A DNA stretch of 64,000 nucleotides, from NCBI RefSeq assembly GCF_000829675.1, contig NZ_BBRX01000032.1, positions 1 to 64,000 of the forward strand. Reading direction: 5' to 3'. Of the stretch, positions 9,482 to 19,693 are shown in pieces (the first letter of the stretch is position 1; each line of letters begins with the position of its first letter). The stretch is from Acinetobacter rudis (lineage in GTDB: Bacteria; Pseudomonadota; Gammaproteobacteria; Pseudomonadales; Moraxellaceae). The position numbers and the translations under genes are program-made. The notes under the pieces were generated by a model that saw only the letters and a program-made list of their open reading frames with translations, ran no database searches and was not told where the DNA came from.

Positions 9482-9963
9482 ACCTGCTCTAATTTCTGAT
9501 GAGAAATGATAATTTCAGCTGTTGCTGCAATCTTGTCATCTACGCTAGCAGTACATAAATATTTATAAATACCGCGCTTTTGCATAAGAAGTTCAGATTT
9601 TAGCACCAATTGATCGCCTGGTACGACTTGTTTTTTAAAGCGGACTTTTTCTGCACCAGCAAATAAAAACAATGAACCAGGCTGTGGTGTTTCATTGTTC
9701 ATAATAAAACCTAAAACACCTGAAATCTGTGCCATAGCCTCAACAATTAATACGCCAGGCATAATTGGGTAACCAGGGAAATGGCCCTGCATAAACTCTT
9801 CGTTAATCGTGATATTTTTATAACCAACGATCCCATTTTCAGTCACATCGGTAACACGATCAACCAATAAAAATGGATAACGATGTGGTAGATATGAACG
9901 AATAGTTTGAACATTCATTGGCAATTCAGGAACCGTAAACGGCAATGTTTTAGACTCAGTCAT
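9478..9963 (-). CDS. fabZ: 3-hydroxyacyl-[ACP] dehydratase
   Basis: FabZ dehydrates 3-hydroxyacyl-ACP in fatty acid elongation and competes with LpxA/LpxD for the same substrates. The 161-residue hot-dog-fold protein carries the active-site stretch HFPGYPIMPGVLIVEAMAQ (His and Glu catalytic). SYLPHRYPFLLVDRV near the N-terminus is typical. It sits 2 bases after lpxD and overlaps lpxA by 4 bases. Confidence 0.97.
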   Translation of the reverse strand: MTESKTLPFTVPELPMNVQTIRSYLPHRYPFLLVDRVTDVTENGIVGYKNITINEEFMQGHFPGYPIMPGVLIVEAMAQISGVLGFIMNNETPQPGSLFLFAGAEKVRFKKQVVPGDQLVLKSELLMQKRGIYKYLCTASVDDKIAATAEIIISHQKLEQV

Positions 9964-9965
9964 AG

Positions 9966-11036
9966 TTATTTACGCAACTTAAAATTAGTTTCAAGGGACT
10001 CAATTCGAGCCTGCATATGATCAAGTTGTTTGACCATCTTGGTCAATGGCACATCTGCTAATTGTCTAAGACGCACTACAGTTTTTTTCCATTGTGCTGT
10101 TTCTGACATCGCAGTACCTGATGAATAACTACCTGGCTGTAAAATATTTTTTGTGACCATTGACATACCTGTAATTGTCACGTTATCACAGATATTTATG
10201 TGCCCAACTACGCCAACAGCACCTGCAAAGATACAATTTTTGCCAATCGTCGTACTACCTGCAACACCACATTTTGCAGCCATTGCTGTATTTGCACCAA
10301 CTTTAACGTTATGTGCGATTTGCACAAGGTTATCAAGAATCACACCATCTTCAATAATGGTGTCTTCTAGTGCACCACGATCAATACTACAATTTGAACC
10401 AATTCGAACGTTATTACCAATACGAACAGAGCCCAATTGTGCAATACGATGCCATTGACCTTGATAAGGGGCAAAACCAAAGCCCTCCCCACCAATCACG
10501 GTATTTGCATGAATTCGCACTCGATCACCCAACTTTGCAGCAGCAGTAATGAACACATGCGATTCAATTAAACTATCTTGACCAATTTCAACAGCATCAT
10601 CTAAACGCACATGTGACTGAATGACAGTATTCTCACCAATCACACAGTGCTCACCAATGACTACGAAATGCCCAATATAAACATTGTCTGCAATAATGGC
10701 TGAATCAGCAATTTGTGCTGTGTGCTCAATACCACGGAGCTTAAATTTACGCTCGAAGTGATGCGTCAATTGTGCAAACGCTAAATATGGATTATCCACC
10801 ACAATAAATTGCTGATGATGTACTAATTGGTCTTTAAGTGTGGCAGTGACAATTAAGGCACCTGCTTTTGACTGAATGGCTTTGTCTAAATACTTTTCAC
10901 CATTCACAAAAGAAATTTGCTGCGCCTGAGCGTACTCAAGACTTGCAAGCCCACTGACTTGAACATTGCCATCGCCAATGGTGTGACCATTGACGATTTG
11001 AGCAAGCTCATTTAATGAATAACAGTTTGACTTCAT
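9966..11036 (-). CDS. lpxD: UDP-3-O-(3-hydroxyacyl)glucosamine N-acyltransferase
   Basis: LpxD adds the N-linked acyl chain in the third step of lipid A synthesis. The 356 residues show the uridine-binding N-terminal domain (about 1-100, with [19 protein letters not shown]), then hexapeptide repeats from about residue 110 to 300 ([57 protein letters not shown] with the catalytic His). A C-terminal helix ([19 protein letters not shown]) ends the chain. It lies 3 bases behind the ompH stop. Confidence 0.97.
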   Translation of the reverse strand: MKSNCYSLNELAQIVNGHTIGDGNVQVSGLASLEYAQAQQISFVNGEKYLDKAIQSKAGALIVTATLKDQLVHHQQFIVVDNPYLAFAQLTHHFERKFKLRGIEHTAQIADSAIIADNVYIGHFVVIGEHCVIGENTVIQSHVRLDDAVEIGQDSLIESHVFITAAAKLGDRVRIHANTVIGGEGFGFAPYQGQWHRIAQLGSVRIGNNVRIGSNCSIDRGALEDTIIEDGVILDNLVQIAHNVKVGANTAMAAKCGVAGSTTIGKNCIFAGAVGVVGHINICDNVTITGMSMVTKNILQPGSYSSGTAMSETAQWKKTVVRLRQLADVPLTKMVKQLDHMQARIESLETNFKLRK

Positions 11037-11039
11037 TGA

Positions 11040-11525
11040 TTATTTGATTGCATTAACCTTTTGAGTCATTTTATCAGTTAAATCAAATTTTGGGTCATAA
11101 GATAGAACAGCATTTTTGTTCACAACCAAATCTAAACTATTTTCTTGACGCAATTGTTCAGCAACTTGCTTTACACGTGTTTCAAAAGTTTGATTCGTGC
11201 TTTGGATCGCTGACTGGACTTTAGCCTGTACACCTTGCTGAATCGTTTGGAACTCGGTTACTTTCGCTTGATATTGAGCAGCCAATTGATCTTTATTAGC
11301 ACCTTGTGCTTGAGCTTTTTGACGTAGAGCTTCAAGCTCTTTATTAATTTGCTCAAGTTTTGCAGTTTGTGGTTTAACTGATTGCTCTAAGCTTGCATTT
11401 TGTTGTTTCAGATATTGGCTTTGAGAAACAACTTTTTCTAAATCAACTACACCATAGCCAGCTGCATTAGCTAAACCAGATACCGCCATACCTAAACCGA
11501 GAACCAGAAGATTCATTTTTTTCAT
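11040..11525 (-). CDS. skp: OmpH/Skp-family periplasmic chaperone
   Basis: A 161-residue secreted protein with a cleavable signal peptide ending at ANA (about residue 21). A long, nearly continuous coiled coil follows (about residues 35-125, rich in Gln, Lys and Glu), the tentacle arms of the Skp trimer. Skp holds unfolded outer-membrane proteins on their way to BamA, whose gene is directly upstream in the transcript. Confidence 0.93.
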   Translation of the reverse strand: MKKMNLLVLGLGMAVSGLANAAGYGVVDLEKVVSQSQYLKQQNASLEQSVKPQTAKLEQINKELEALRQKAQAQGANKDQLAAQYQAKVTEFQTIQQGVQAKVQSAIQSTNQTFETRVKQVAEQLRQENSLDLVVNKNAVLSYDPKFDLTDKMTQKVNAIK

Positions 11526-11580
11526 GTTTTATACCTTTTAAACATTTACTACTTTAAATATTGAAGAGCAGAAACGGTCG

Positions 11581-14106
11581 TTAGAATGTACGACCGATTT
11601 CAAATTGCACTGCTTTGGTTTTATCACCATCTTTATCGTTCAATGGGAATGCATAACTCAGCGACAATGGCCCAATCATGGTAATCCAAGTGAAGCCTAC
11701 ACCCACGCTATAACGCATATTACCAAAGTCTAACTCATTGTTATCTTTACAGTATTGGCGAGCGTCAACAACTCTTCCATCACCAAAGTTAATATTTCCG
11801 CGTGGCACATCACATTGAGTGTCAAACACTTGTGCACCTTCGGCAAAAATTACAGGACGAACTTGACGCGCCCAATCCCCTTTAAATGGAATTGGTAAAG
11901 CAAGCTCTGTACCAAATTGGATCAAGGCATTACCACCTACTTCCTCTGGGTTCCAATCTACAGTGCCAGTAGCATCATAGACAACACCTGGGTACTTAGG
12001 ACCAAGTGTGCTGTTGTCAAAACCACGCACAGAACCAAAACCACCAGCATAGAAGTTTTTATAAAACGGTAAATCGTTACCATAGCCCAACTTACCATAA
12101 CCACGAAGGACAAAGTCCTTACCGAGTGAGAAGTAAGTTTGTGCTTCATAGGTCAGTTTTTGATATTCAACATCACTACCAGGTAAGGCAATTTCACCAT
12201 TAACACGATGCAAAGTACCGCTGGTTGGGAAAATTGGACGGTTCAAGGTGTTATACGACCAGCCTAGGTTTAAGTTATAAGTCAGGAACTCACCTTGGAA
12301 CTGGTTATCAAATGGAACTCTAGCAACATACTCTGGCGTTTTACCTGAACTACCGTTAACAAGACATTGTCCATCACCTTGCTCAGTTGAGCCTGTAGGA
12401 CACTGAGAACCTTGCCCTTTCACACTACCACCGTTACGTAGTAAATAATCACGTACGTAGGTCGATACATATTGACCCGTAGTGACCTTGGTATTATCAA
12501 TATTTAAACCGGCACTAATATTTTGGTTTTCATCGATTGGATAACCAAAACTTAGACCCCCACCCAAACTGTCTGTTACATAGTTGTTAACGTTATAGTT
12601 ACTATTGAGCTTTGTTTTACGATAGTACGCGTTATAACCTCGGCTCACACCATCAATGGTGAAGTATGGGTCGGTAACACTTAAGTTATAGTAATCTTGA
12701 GTTTCTGAACGTGACAAATCGATCGCTACACGGTTACCTGTACCAAAGAAGTTCGTTTGACTTAAACCTGCTTGGAAGGTCACACCACCACTTTGCGAGA
12801 AACCTACAGCCAAGGTACTGGTTCCTGAGTGTTGTTCTTCAACATTGATATTTAAGTCAACTTGATCAGGCGCACTCGGTACACGTACAGGTTGAATATC
12901 TACAGTTTTAAAGAAACCTGTACGTTCTAAACGCACGCGAGAAAGGTCAATTTTCTCATTACTTGCCAATGCACCTTCCATTTGACGCATTTCACGACGC
13001 AATACTTCATCAGCTGTCTTGGTATTCCCTGTAAAGTTAATACGTCGTACAGTGACTTGTTGACCTGGATTAATATAATAATTAAGGTTTACAGTGTGCG
13101 TTTCTGGAACAATCTCAGGCACAACGTTAATATCAGCATAATAATAACCCGCGTTACCATACTTGCGTGACAATAACTGTTTAACAGCATTTACGCGCTC
13201 TTGAGAGTAAATGTCGCCATCTTTATACACTTGAAGCGCTTTTAATTCGTCAATCTTATATAGCGCATCACCTAAAAATTTGGTTTGGCCAAACTTAAAT
13301 TGCTCGCCTTCGTTGACAGAAACTTCAATAAAGATATTTTTCTTGTCTTCACTGATATTTAGGTTTGAACTATTAATTTCAAAATTAATATAGCCTTTGT
13401 TTAAATACAGTGCACGTAAAGCTTCCATACTGGCTGCCATTTTTTCACGTGCATAGCGGTCATTACGCGTAACAATCGAAGCCCAACCACTTTCTTTTAA
13501 AGCAAAGGCTTGCTTAATTTCATCGTCTTTAAATACAGTATTGCCGATGATGTTAATATCGAAAACTTTAGCAGCCTTACCTTCTTGGAAGTTGATATCA
13601 AGCTCAACACGGTTATTTGGACGTGCAGCTGTTTCTACTTTAATTTTGGCATCATAACGACCTTGTTGTGCATATTGCTGCTCCAACTCAGTTTCCAAAG
13701 TCTGTAGCGCTGATTTTTTCAGCACTTCGCCTTCCGCCAAGCCCATTTTCTTTAAGCCTTCTTGAAGAGCTTCTTTAGGAATCAGCTTGTTGCCTTTAAA
13801 GTTAATTTTAGAAATGATTGGTCGTTCAACAACATCAAAAACGAGTACACCATTTTCATCACGCGCTTTGATGTCATCAAACAAATTCGTTGCATAAAGC
13901 GCACGAATTGCATCCGCAATTGCTGGATCTGACACGCGATCCCCACTATTAATTGGGATCATGGTTAAAACATTTTTCGGAGTTAAACGTACTAAACCGT
14001 CAACACGAATATCACGTGCGATAAAATCATCCGCTGCATATACTTGTTGTACTGCAGCCATCGCACTAACGAGTGCCAATGGCATAAATAAATATGAGTG
14101 CTGCAT
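11581..14106 (-). CDS. bamA: Outer-membrane protein assembly factor BamA
   Basis: BamA is the central barrel of the BAM complex. The 841-residue product has a signal peptide ending near VYA (residue 24). Five POTRA domains follow over about residues 25-430 (first one FIARDIRVDGLVRLTPKNVL), then a 16-strand barrel to the C-terminal Phe. The substrate-lid motif appears as VRGFDNSTLGP. An extracellular loop near residues 555-590 has a Cys pair in a Gly/Ser-rich segment (CPTGSTEQGDGQC), and a second Cys pair lies near residues 780-795. Both are likely surface-exposed disulfides. Confidence 0.97.
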   Translation of the reverse strand: MQHSYLFMPLALVSAMAAVQQVYAADDFIARDIRVDGLVRLTPKNVLTMIPINSGDRVSDPAIADAIRALYATNLFDDIKARDENGVLVFDVVERPIISKINFKGNKLIPKEALQEGLKKMGLAEGEVLKKSALQTLETELEQQYAQQGRYDAKIKVETAARPNNRVELDINFQEGKAAKVFDINIIGNTVFKDDEIKQAFALKESGWASIVTRNDRYAREKMAASMEALRALYLNKGYINFEINSSNLNISEDKKNIFIEVSVNEGEQFKFGQTKFLGDALYKIDELKALQVYKDGDIYSQERVNAVKQLLSRKYGNAGYYYADINVVPEIVPETHTVNLNYYINPGQQVTVRRINFTGNTKTADEVLRREMRQMEGALASNEKIDLSRVRLERTGFFKTVDIQPVRVPSAPDQVDLNINVEEQHSGTSTLAVGFSQSGGVTFQAGLSQTNFFGTGNRVAIDLSRSETQDYYNLSVTDPYFTIDGVSRGYNAYYRKTKLNSNYNVNNYVTDSLGGGLSFGYPIDENQNISAGLNIDNTKVTTGQYVSTYVRDYLLRNGGSVKGQGSQCPTGSTEQGDGQCLVNGSSGKTPEYVARVPFDNQFQGEFLTYNLNLGWSYNTLNRPIFPTSGTLHRVNGEIALPGSDVEYQKLTYEAQTYFSLGKDFVLRGYGKLGYGNDLPFYKNFYAGGFGSVRGFDNSTLGPKYPGVVYDATGTVDWNPEEVGGNALIQFGTELALPIPFKGDWARQVRPVIFAEGAQVFDTQCDVPRGNINFGDGRVVDARQYCKDNNELDFGNMRYSVGVGFTWITMIGPLSLSYAFPLNDKDGDKTKAVQFEIGRTF

Positions 14107-14147
14107 GCCTGTTTTTTTCCAAAAAAGTTAATTTTCCAACAATTACA

Positions 14148-15500
14148 TTATAAACGCATAAAATCGTTAAATATTGCAAGAAGCATCATACTTCCGAGCA
14201 GTACCATACCAATTTTGAGTCCAATAATTTGTATATTTTCAGATACAGGCTTACCCCGTATCGCCTCTATGATGTAATAAACCAAATGTCCACCATCCAA
14301 CATTGGAATCGGGAGTAAATTCAAAATTCCTAAGCTCACACTCATCAGTGCCATAAACGAAATAAAAGTTTGCCACCCCATTTCAGCACTTTGACCTGCA
14401 ACTTTAGCAATGGTAATTGGGCCAGATAAGTTTTCTAGGCCAATCATCCCTCGTACCATTTTTACCATAGAGTTTAGAATCATAGTAGAAAGTTGACCAG
14501 TTTTTTCTACAGCAATTACTAAAGCCTCTGCCGGATTATATTGAATTGTTTGCTTATATTCAGCAGGGATCGTCACTTTTGCCTGCTGCATTTTAATACC
14601 GAGCATGCCTTTGACTTGCCCCATATCATCACGATGCCCTTGGGGCATAACTTGTAGCTTTACTACCTGCCCTTTACGCAGTACATCAATATTCAACATT
14701 TTCTCTGGTGAATGTTGAACCAAATGAACTACATCAAAACTGTCTTTCATGGTGACGCCATCAATTGCAACGATTTGATCACCCACATGCATACCTTGAC
14801 GAATGGCAGCACCATCTTGATTTAATTCACTTACGACTGCGGGTACAGGTGGTCGATAAGGTAAAAAGCCAAGCACTTCCATCGGTGATTGGCTTTGATC
14901 TTTAATAAATTCGTGAATTGGTAATGCGACATTCTTTGTTTCATCACCACGGCTAAATTGCACATTAATTTGACCTGTTTCACCAACACGATCAACCAAT
15001 GCATAATTAAGTTTTTCCCAAGTTTCTGTGGTCTTACCATCAATTGCAGTAATTTTGTCGCCCACTTGGAGTTGAGTTGCGGCAGGTGTATTGTCTAATA
15101 CTTTACCCACACGCGTATTGAGCTGAGTCTGTTCTGGTAAAAAGAGAATCCAAAATAACAATACAGCAAAAATCAAGTTAATCAGTGGACCAGCAGCGAC
15201 GATTGCAATCCGTTTCCAAGGGGACTGTCGATTAAAAGCCAAATGACTTTCAGCCTCACTGACATTCCCTTCACGCTCATCGAGCATTTTGACATAACCA
15301 CCTAAAGGTAATGCGGATAACTGGTACTGAATCCCTGATTTTTTTGATGTCCATTTTAATACTGTCGGGCCAAAACCAATTGAATATACCAAGACTTTGA
15401 CACCGAGCTTACGTGCAACCCAATAGTGTCCAAATTCATGTATTGCGATAAGAGGACCTAATAAAAATATTGCTGCCGCAATAATAAAAAGGACATTCAT
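14148..15500 (-). CDS. rseP: RIP metalloprotease RseP
   Basis: Inner-membrane site-2 protease, which cleaves anti-sigma factors and signal-peptide remnants within the membrane. The 450-residue product has the zinc motif HEFGH at residues 21-25 in the first membrane segment and the second active-site motif LLPIPMLDGGH near residue 395. Two PDZ domains lie between (about 115-200 with VGKVLDNTPAATQLQVGD, and 210-295 with VVSELNQDGAAIRQGMHVGD). It lies 2 bases behind dxr and 41 bases before bamA. Confidence 0.97.
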   Translation of the reverse strand: MNVLFIIAAAIFLLGPLIAIHEFGHYWVARKLGVKVLVYSIGFGPTVLKWTSKKSGIQYQLSALPLGGYVKMLDEREGNVSEAESHLAFNRQSPWKRIAIVAAGPLINLIFAVLLFWILFLPEQTQLNTRVGKVLDNTPAATQLQVGDKITAIDGKTTETWEKLNYALVDRVGETGQINVQFSRGDETKNVALPIHEFIKDQSQSPMEVLGFLPYRPPVPAVVSELNQDGAAIRQGMHVGDQIVAIDGVTMKDSFDVVHLVQHSPEKMLNIDVLRKGQVVKLQVMPQGHRDDMGQVKGMLGIKMQQAKVTIPAEYKQTIQYNPAEALVIAVEKTGQLSTMILNSMVKMVRGMIGLENLSGPITIAKVAGQSAEMGWQTFISFMALMSVSLGILNLLPIPMLDGGHLVYYIIEAIRGKPVSENIQIIGLKIGMVLLGSMMLLAIFNDFMRL

Positions 15501-15502
15501 GT

Positions 15503-16699
15503 TCAGCTTCCCAGTCGACGGATATATTGCGCAGCAACGTCGCGCGCAAGTTCATCAGTATGCAAAATCAAATCGATGGATTCTGCAGCAACATTTTGGA
15601 CTTGATTTAAGGTGTGTTCAACTGTTTGTGCAATTTTTAAAAAACTAAGCTGTTGTTTTAAAAATGCAGCAACTGCGACTTCGTTAGCTGCATTGAGTAC
15701 CGCAGGCATAATACCACCTGCTTGCATCGCTTGGCGTGCGAGTTTCAATGCAGGGAAACGCACCAGATCAGGTGCTTGAAAGTTAAGCTGAGCATGTACA
15801 AAGACATCTAAAGGTGCAACATTTGTTGCGATGCGTTCAGGCCAAGCTAACGCATGTGCAATTGGTGTACACATATCAGGGTTCCCCATTTGAGCCAATG
15901 TAGAACCATCCACATATTGAACCATTGAGTGAATAATACTCTGAGGGTGCACAACAACTGTAACAAAATGTTCTTTTATTGAAAATAAATGACAAGCCTC
16001 AATCAGCTCCAAGCCCTTATTCATCAAAGTAGCGGAGTCAACCGAAATTTTTTGGCCCATTGACCAATTTGGGTGTTTGCATGCCTGTGCAGGTGTAACT
16101 TGTTCTAATTGCTCTAAACTTGTTGTTAAAAAAGGGCCACCTGATGCGGTCAATAAAATCTGTGATACACCCAGTATCGGCTCACCCTGTTTATCCAGCT
16201 GCATATAGTTAGCAGGTAGACATTGAAAAATCGCATTATGTTCAGAATCTACAGGGAGTAGCAAAGCTTTCGATTGATGTGCAGCCTGCATCATCAATTC
16301 TCCAGACATCACCAATGCCTCTTTATTGGCTAAGAGTACACGTTTGCCTGCTTTAATTGCGGCCAAGGTCGGTAGTAAGCCTGCAGCACCAACAATTGCA
16401 GCCATAACGATATCGACATCAGGATGCGCTGCAATCTGTTCTAAACCTGTGGTATCAGTCAGAATCTCAATATTTTTCAGTTGATATTCATTAAAATATT
16501 CGCTTAACTCTGCAACTTTTTCTGCGGGGACCACCACCACTTTAGGACGGTGCTCTCGACAAATCATCGCTAATTCAGCCATACGGCTATAACCGCTGAG
16601 TGCATAGATCGAATAATGTTCTGGGTGTTTAGCCAAAACTTTGAGCGTACTTTGTCCGATAGACCCAGTCACGCCAAGAATACAAACTGCTTGTGTCAT
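15503..16699 (-). CDS. dxr: 1-deoxy-D-xylulose 5-phosphate reductoisomerase
   Basis: Dxr (IspC) makes 2-C-methylerythritol 4-phosphate, the committed step of the MEP isoprenoid route. The 398-residue product shows the NADPH-binding [14 protein letters not shown] (about residue 9), the metal/substrate motif [12 protein letters not shown], the SGGPF loop, and [20 protein letters not shown] with the flexible-loop Trp and catalytic residues. It starts directly after the cdsA stop with no spacer. Isoprenoid supply is logically tied to uppS in the same run. Confidence 0.97.
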   Translation of the reverse strand: MTQAVCILGVTGSIGQSTLKVLAKHPEHYSIYALSGYSRMAELAMICREHRPKVVVVPAEKVAELSEYFNEYQLKNIEILTDTTGLEQIAAHPDVDIVMAAIVGAAGLLPTLAAIKAGKRVLLANKEALVMSGELMMQAAHQSKALLLPVDSEHNAIFQCLPANYMQLDKQGEPILGVSQILLTASGGPFLTTSLEQLEQVTPAQACKHPNWSMGQKISVDSATLMNKGLELIEACHLFSIKEHFVTVVVHPQSIIHSMVQYVDGSTLAQMGNPDMCTPIAHALAWPERIATNVAPLDVFVHAQLNFQAPDLVRFPALKLARQAMQAGGIMPAVLNAANEVAVAAFLKQQLSFLKIAQTVEHTLNQVQNVAAESIDLILHTDELARDVAAQYIRRLGS

Positions 16700-17524
16700 T
16701 TAAAGATCTACACCAATAAGTTTTAAAACAACTAAACCTGCTGCAAAAACAGGTGCTGCAGCAAGTAGCGAGTCGATACGGTCTAAGACCCCACCGTGTC
16801 CTGGTAAGATACGACCTGAATCTTTGATTCCCGCGCGGCGTTTAATCATAGACTCAAATAAATCACCTAACACAGAACTAAATACAGTAATGGTTGATAA
16901 GATGAAAAATAAAATATGTTGTAGCAGTGTCACTTTTAGAAAGCTAAATTGCACAGCAATAATAACGATCATCACTGTCACCACACCACCGAGCAAACCT
17001 TCAATAGATTTGTTTGGGCTGACTTTTGGTGCAAGCTTATTCTTGCCCATTTTTCGACCCACAAAGTAAGCTCCACTATCTGCTCCCCAAACTAAAAGGA
17101 ACAAATACATCAGCCACCATGGTGAGCTCTGCCATACATCAAAAATTGCGGTTACCGCTGCACTGATAAGTACCACACCAATAATATTCAAACTGGCATT
17201 GTACCAGCCATCATATTCTGGATATGACTTCACCCAATTGATACTGATTAACCAAGTTAAAATTGATGCTGCCCATAGCAACAGCGCTAAATCACCTAAA
17301 TACAAAGCTAAAGTTGAAAATAAAGCTGTAAATAGCCCAAATAGCATCGCCTTAGACTTACTCACATCAGTGTTTTGATGTGGCATCAATTTTGACCATT
17401 CGTAACCGGCAATGCCAGATGCAATGATCATGAGCACGTACATTGGATATTCTGAAGTCGTTGCAAACATACAACTGAGTACAACCGCAACTAATACCAA
17501 TGCGGTGATTATCCGCTCTAACAT
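16700..17524 (-). CDS. cdsA: Phosphatidate cytidylyltransferase
   Basis: CdsA makes CDP-diacylglycerol from phosphatidic acid and CTP in the inner membrane. The 274-residue product has about eight hydrophobic segments. The family signature is near the C-terminus as SMIKRRAGIKDSGRILPGHG followed by GVLDRIDSL, including the metal-binding Asp residues. Its start overlaps the uppS stop by one base. Confidence 0.96.
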   Translation of the reverse strand: MLERIITALVLVAVVLSCMFATTSEYPMYVLMIIASGIAGYEWSKLMPHQNTDVSKSKAMLFGLFTALFSTLALYLGDLALLLWAASILTWLISINWVKSYPEYDGWYNASLNIIGVVLISAAVTAIFDVWQSSPWWLMYLFLLVWGADSGAYFVGRKMGKNKLAPKVSPNKSIEGLLGGVVTVMIVIIAVQFSFLKVTLLQHILFFILSTITVFSSVLGDLFESMIKRRAGIKDSGRILPGHGGVLDRIDSLLAAAPVFAAGLVVLKLIGVDL

Positions 17525-18273
17525 TATTGTTTCTCTATTTTCTCATATTGAATTTGTTCTGAAGTCTTACCAAAACGCCGCTCTCGCCCCATAAACACAT
17601 TAATAGCATGACTGAATTCAGTTGTGGTAAATTCTGGCCATAACGTCTGGGTAAAATACAGTTCAGCATAAGCCGCTTGCCATAAAAGAAAATTTGACAA
17701 ACGATAGTCTCCACCAGTACGGATCAATAAATCCACTGCTGGCAAATCCCCTAAGCTCACGTAGCGTGAGAACAAATCACTGTCGATTTGCTCCGGTTGG
17801 AGTTGTTGTTCCTTCACTTCGACTGCAATTTTTTGCGCAGCTTGCGCAATATCCCACATACCGCCATAACTCACTGCAATAGTCAGCGTCATAGCCGTAT
17901 TATGAGCAGTCTGTTGTTCAGCATCCTGCATTAGTGCACACAAATCTGCTGACAATCGACTTCGATCACCAATAAACCTCAAAGCAATTTGGAACTTTTC
18001 CATACGAGGAATTTGTTCACGAATCGTCTCATCCAAAAGATGCATGAGCAAATCGACTTCTTGCTGTGGACGATTCCAGTTTTCACTTGAGAAGGCAAAA
18101 ACGGTAAGCGCTTTGATGTTTATTTCACGGCAGTACTCAACAATAGGATCGAGAACGTTTTTACCTTCTCTATGCCCATCACCTTTATCGAGTTGATTTT
18201 TTTTGGCAAAACGATTGTTGCCATCCATAATGATGGCAACATGTCGAGGTGCTGTTGCGTTGTCATTAGACAT
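17524..18273 (-). CDS. uppS: Undecaprenyl diphosphate synthase
   Basis: UppS builds the C55 isoprenoid carrier for peptidoglycan and surface glycans. The 249-residue product has the catalytic Asp motif HVAIIMDGNNRFAKK (residues about 11-25) and the C-terminal signature RTGGDYRLSNFLLWQAAYAELYF. The usual consensus is MDGNGRWA and RTSGExRxSNF, so Asn/Phe and Gly/Asp replace common residues here; the core Asp, Arg and Ser-Asn-Phe are kept. It lies 6 bases after frr. Confidence 0.96.
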   Translation of the reverse strand: MSNDNATAPRHVAIIMDGNNRFAKKNQLDKGDGHREGKNVLDPIVEYCREINIKALTVFAFSSENWNRPQQEVDLLMHLLDETIREQIPRMEKFQIALRFIGDRSRLSADLCALMQDAEQQTAHNTAMTLTIAVSYGGMWDIAQAAQKIAVEVKEQQLQPEQIDSDLFSRYVSLGDLPAVDLLIRTGGDYRLSNFLLWQAAYAELYFTQTLWPEFTTTEFSHAINVFMGRERRFGKTSEQIQYEKIEKQ

Positions 18274-18279
18274 GCAAAT

Positions 18280-18834
18280 TTAGACCTTCATTAATTCAGC
18301 TTCTTTGGCTGCTAAACGCTTATCAACTTCAGCAACATATTTATCTGTAATTTTCTGAACATCTTCACTCGCACGACGCTCTTCATCTTCAGAAATTTCT
18401 TTGTCTTTGAGCAATGATTTAAAATCACCCAATACATCACGGCGAATATTACGGATTGCAACTTTGGCATTTTCAGCTTCAGTACGTGCAACTTTTTGCA
18501 TATCACGACGTGTTTCTTCGGTTAATGCTGGTAAAGGTACACGGATAGAATCAGCAGTAATTGGATTTAAACCCAAATCACTTTCACGAATCGCTTTATC
18601 AATCGCAGAAACCATTGTACGTTCAAACGGTTGTACGATTAGAGTACGAGAATCTTCAATACCTACGTTAGCAACTTGGTTTAACGGTACATCAGAACCA
18701 TAGTAAGGAACCATGACCCCATTTAAAATTGATGGGTGTGCACGGCCTGTGCGTACTTTAGCAAAGCCCTGTTCTAAAGACTCTAAAGTCTTCTGCATAC
18801 GGGATTCACTGTCTTTTTTAAGATCGTTAATCAT
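18280..18834 (-). CDS. frr: Ribosome recycling factor
   Basis: RRF splits post-termination ribosomes together with EF-G. The 184 residues have the family length. Typical stretches are [12 protein letters not shown] (about residue 27), [21 protein letters not shown], and [33 protein letters not shown]. It lies 71 bases after pyrH, the same order as in many proteobacteria, although rpsB-tsf do not precede pyrH here. Confidence 0.98.
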   Translation of the reverse strand: MINDLKKDSESRMQKTLESLEQGFAKVRTGRAHPSILNGVMVPYYGSDVPLNQVANVGIEDSRTLIVQPFERTMVSAIDKAIRESDLGLNPITADSIRVPLPALTEETRRDMQKVARTEAENAKVAIRNIRRDVLGDFKSLLKDKEISEDEERRASEDVQKITDKYVAEVDKRLAAKEAELMKV

Positions 18835-18905
18835 ATGATCTTCCTTACTATTTATTTAAAATTAAAAACTTAAAAGTTGCAGTATAAAGTGCTTTGAACC
18901 TTAGG

Positions 18906-19637
18906 TCACGAATTTGTCACCAAGGTCCCTTCTTTTTCGCCCATGACAACAGAAAGCAATGCACCAGACTTGTTCATATCAAAAACTTGTAAAGGTACGT
19001 TATGGTCACGACATAAACAAATTGCTGTCAAATCCATCACACCCAGTTTCTCATCCAAGACTTGGTCAAAGCTTAATTGATCATATTTAACTGCATCATC
19101 ATATTTACTTGGATCTTTATTGTAGACACCATCAACTTTCGTTGCTTTCAAAATAAGGTTGGCTTCAATCTCAATCCCGCGTAAACATGCAGCTGTATCC
19201 GTGGTAAAGAATGGGTTACCTGTACCGGCCACAAATACACAGACTTCGCCTTGAGACAAATGACGAATTGCATCACGGCTAGAATAAGACTCAACCACTG
19301 TGCCAATCGGTAAAGCAGACATCAAACGAGTTTTGATGTTGCGACGTACCAAAGCATCACGTAAAGCTAAGCCATTCATCACTGTTGCCAACATACCCAT
19401 TTGGTCACCGGTTACACGGCCAACCAAACCATCTTTTTGCAATTGGCTACCACGGTATAAGTTACCGCCGCCCACCACGATACCTACTTGCACACCTAAA
19501 CCAACCATGTGTGCGATCGATAAAGACATCTGATCGAGTACCTGAGCATCAATCCCCATATCCTTATTACCAGCAAGCGCTTCACCTGATAATTTTAATA
19601 AAATTCTAGAATAACGTGGATTTTTCGAATCTGACAT
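18906..19637 (-). CDS. pyrH: UMP kinase
   Basis: Phosphorylates UMP to UDP; amino-acid-kinase fold. The 243-residue product has [11 protein letters not shown] at residue 11, the GVVVGGGN-like glycine loop ([13 protein letters not shown]), [10 protein letters not shown] and the nucleotide-binding [19 protein letters not shown]. PyrH feeds pyrimidine nucleotides into the CTP- and UDP-sugar-using enzymes made by the same cluster. Confidence 0.98.
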   Translation of the reverse strand: MSDSKNPRYSRILLKLSGEALAGNKDMGIDAQVLDQMSLSIAHMVGLGVQVGIVVGGGNLYRGSQLQKDGLVGRVTGDQMGMLATVMNGLALRDALVRRNIKTRLMSALPIGTVVESYSSRDAIRHLSQGEVCVFVAGTGNPFFTTDTAACLRGIEIEANLILKATKVDGVYNKDPSKYDDAVKYDQLSFDQVLDEKLGVMDLTAICLCRDHNVPLQVFDMNKSGALLSVVMGEKEGTLVTNS

Positions 19638-19693
19638 CTGTCTAACTCCGCAAATATGTTGATAAACGCCACTAAAACCTGTTCAGTCCTAGC

